Assembly (NCBI RefSeq): GCF_963674635.1
Contig: NZ_OY771475.1
Coordinates: forward strand, 992,001-1,056,000
Direction: 5' to 3'
DNA length: 64,000 nucleotides
Origin: Breoghania sp.
Lineage (GTDB): Bacteria; Pseudomonadota; Alphaproteobacteria; Rhizobiales; Stappiaceae
Below, in pieces: positions 62,866 through 64,000 of the stretch (within the stretch, counting starts at the first letter, position 1; every line of letters starts with the position of its first letter). The translations under genes and the position numbers were made by a program. The notes under the pieces are model-generated. The model was given only the letters and a program-made list of their open reading frames with translations, made no database searches and was not told where the DNA came from.

Positions 62866-63978
62866 ATGGCGAGCATTCAACTGCAAGCGATCACCAAGGC
62901 TTTCGGACCCAATGTCTACGGGGTCCGGGATGTGGATCTGACGATCGAGGAAGGGGAGTTCATGATCTTCCTCGGGCCGTCCGGATGCGGCAAATCCACG
63001 ACATTGCGGATGATCGCAGGGCTTGAGGACGTGACCAGCGGCAAGATCCTTATCGGTGGCAAGGACATGACGCGGACCGCGCCGCGCGATCGCAATGTTG
63101 CCGTCGTCTTTCAAAGCTATGCGCTCTATCCCCACATGACCGTGCGCCAGAACATGGAGTTCGGGCTGAAAATGCGCGGTGTGGAAAGCGGCAAGCGTCA
63201 TGCCCGTATTGAAGACGTGAGCGAGATCCTTGGGCTGACGCCCTATCTCAACCGCAAACCGGCCGCTCTTTCCGGCGGGCAACGGCAGCGCGTGGCGCTG
63301 GGACGCGCGATGGTCCGCGAGCCCGACGTCTTTCTCATGGATGAGCCGCTATCCAACCTCGACGCCAAGCTACGCGCGGAGATGCGTCTGGAGCTGATCA
63401 AGCTTCATCGCCGTCTTGGGCGCACAACGGTCTTTGTCACCCATGATCAGGTGGAAGCCATGACCATGGGCGACCGGATCTGCATCATGCGTGACGGGCA
63501 TCTGGTTCAGGTTGGCAAGCCGCTCGATGTCTATGCCCAGCCGGTTGATACATTCGTTGCGCAGTTTCTCGCCTCACCGGCCATGAATATGCTGAAGGCC
63601 ACGCTTCATATCGATGACGAAGGCGCACGGATCTCGTCGCTCCTGGGCCGCTTTCCGCTGACAGACGCGCAGAGGGCTGCTTTCGAACCGGCCCAGGGGC
63701 GAAGGCTCCTGCTCGGATTGCGGCCGGAGGATATCCATTCCGAGCCTGCGACGGGCCATGTGGCCTTTGAGGCAGAAATCGTGGCTGTCGAAGCACTGGG
63801 GACGGAGAACATCCTCGTCTTCAATGTCGAAGGGCAGGAGTTCACCGCTCGATTGGGGCGGCACTTCCTGCCAACCGTGGGGGGAAGGATTACGCTTTAC
63901 GCCAATCCTGCGCAGCTTCATCTCTTCGATGAAGAAACCACGCGCGCCTATCCCCGCCCGTACGGGCGAAAGGACTAG
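62866..63978 (+). CDS. Sugar ABC transporter ATP-binding protein (MalK/UgpC-type)
   Basis: This 370-residue ATPase has Walker A GPSGCGKST (37-45), the Q-loop VFQSYALYPHMT, the signature LSGGQRQR, Walker B VFLMDEP and the H-loop VTHDQ, followed by a C-terminal TOBE-type regulatory domain (about 235-370). It powers a CUT1-type sugar importer; the solute-binding protein and permeases are presumably just beyond the edge. The ATG at 62866 begins at the domain; an ATG at 62830 would add 12 residues and has no ribosome-binding site. Confidence 0.92.
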   Translation: MASIQLQAITKAFGPNVYGVRDVDLTIEEGEFMIFLGPSGCGKSTTLRMIAGLEDVTSGKILIGGKDMTRTAPRDRNVAVVFQSYALYPHMTVRQNMEFGLKMRGVESGKRHARIEDVSEILGLTPYLNRKPAALSGGQRQRVALGRAMVREPDVFLMDEPLSNLDAKLRAEMRLELIKLHRRLGRTTVFVTHDQVEAMTMGDRICIMRDGHLVQVGKPLDVYAQPVDTFVAQFLASPAMNMLKATLHIDDEGARISSLLGRFPLTDAQRAAFEPAQGRRLLLGLRPEDIHSEPATGHVAFEAEIVAVEALGTENILVFNVEGQEFTARLGRHFLPTVGGRITLYANPAQLHLFDEETTRAYPRPYGRKD

Positions 63979-63982
63979 GCCC

Positions 63983-64000
63983 ATGCGCAAGATCGTCTCA
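63983..64000 (+). CDS. Partial gene at the right edge, probable transporter component
   Basis: An ATG at 63983 preceded by AAGGA starts a frame MRKIVS that runs off the window. The five-base gap after the ABC ATPase gene suggests an operon partner, perhaps the solute-binding protein, but six residues cannot show this. Confidence 0.4.

Noticed and set aside
1..64000. tRNA, rRNA, CRISPR arrays, insertion sequences and prophage genes
   Set aside because: I looked in the gaps and saw no cloverleaf-like sequence, regular repeat-spacer array, transposase or phage structural gene.

Overview
The window is a GC-rich chromosomal segment of an alphaproteobacterium, most likely in the Hyphomicrobiales (Rhizobiales). 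The markers are the ispDF fusion, a lipoyl domain fused to PdhB, the dusB-ntrB-ntrC-ntrY-ntrX-trkA-trkH-hfq-hflX order, ftsB directly before pdhA, a BA14K-type protein, and an RNase E with an acidic insertion in its S1 domain and a C-terminal GWW motif. Species cannot be fixed from the sequence. No rRNA, tRNA, CRISPR array, insertion sequence or prophage was recognised.

Layout. 0-8.4 kb: aroQ, a DsbA-like thiol oxidoreductase, an M48 metalloprotease with TPR-like repeats, an aminotransferase and rne with a long leader. 8.4-14.7 kb: cell-wall and division genes (amiC, PBP1a, ftsB) and prfB, which carries the classical +1 programmed frameshift. 14.9-24.1 kb: the pyruvate dehydrogenase operon (pdhA, lipoyl-pdhB, pdhC, an SGNH hydrolase, lpdA), then a GlsB-like membrane protein, lipA, a RatA/COQ10-like gene, a secreted unknown and a CinA-domain amidase. 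24.1-33.3 kb: ispDF and the nitrogen-regulation genes dusB-ntrBC and ntrYX. 33.6-39.5 kb: TrkA/TrkH potassium uptake, then hfq and hflX after a 1.4 kb gap with no convincing gene. 39.5-41.5 kb: mazG and a SLAC1/TehA channel. 41.5-43.4 kb: a gene-poor, AT-richer stretch with a rhomboid-like protease gene and a candidate dif site. 43.4-57.8 kb: recX, a serine hydrolase, an EmrAB-like efflux pair with a divergent TetR regulator and a palindromic operator, then an MBL hydrolase, tatD, metG, holB, tmk, a DacA-like penicillin-binding protein, an RlpA-like lipoprotein and a BA14K-like protein. 57.9-64.0 kb: a carbohydrate or polyol cluster (HAD phosphatase, FGGY kinase, BtpA/SgcQ protein, DeoR repressor, SDR dehydrogenase, ABC ATPase) that runs off the right edge.

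The main structural observation is a 28-bp XerC/XerD-type dif-like sequence at 43136-43163. Most genes to its left lie on the plus strand and most to its right on the minus strand, as expected where two replichores meet, so this window probably spans the replication terminus. The main protein-level oddities are an NtrX whose Walker B glutamate is alanine and which lacks GAFTGA, and a DacA-like protein whose SxN and KTG motifs read NAN and KDG. The best candidate for an uncharacterised pathway is the sugar cluster at the right edge.
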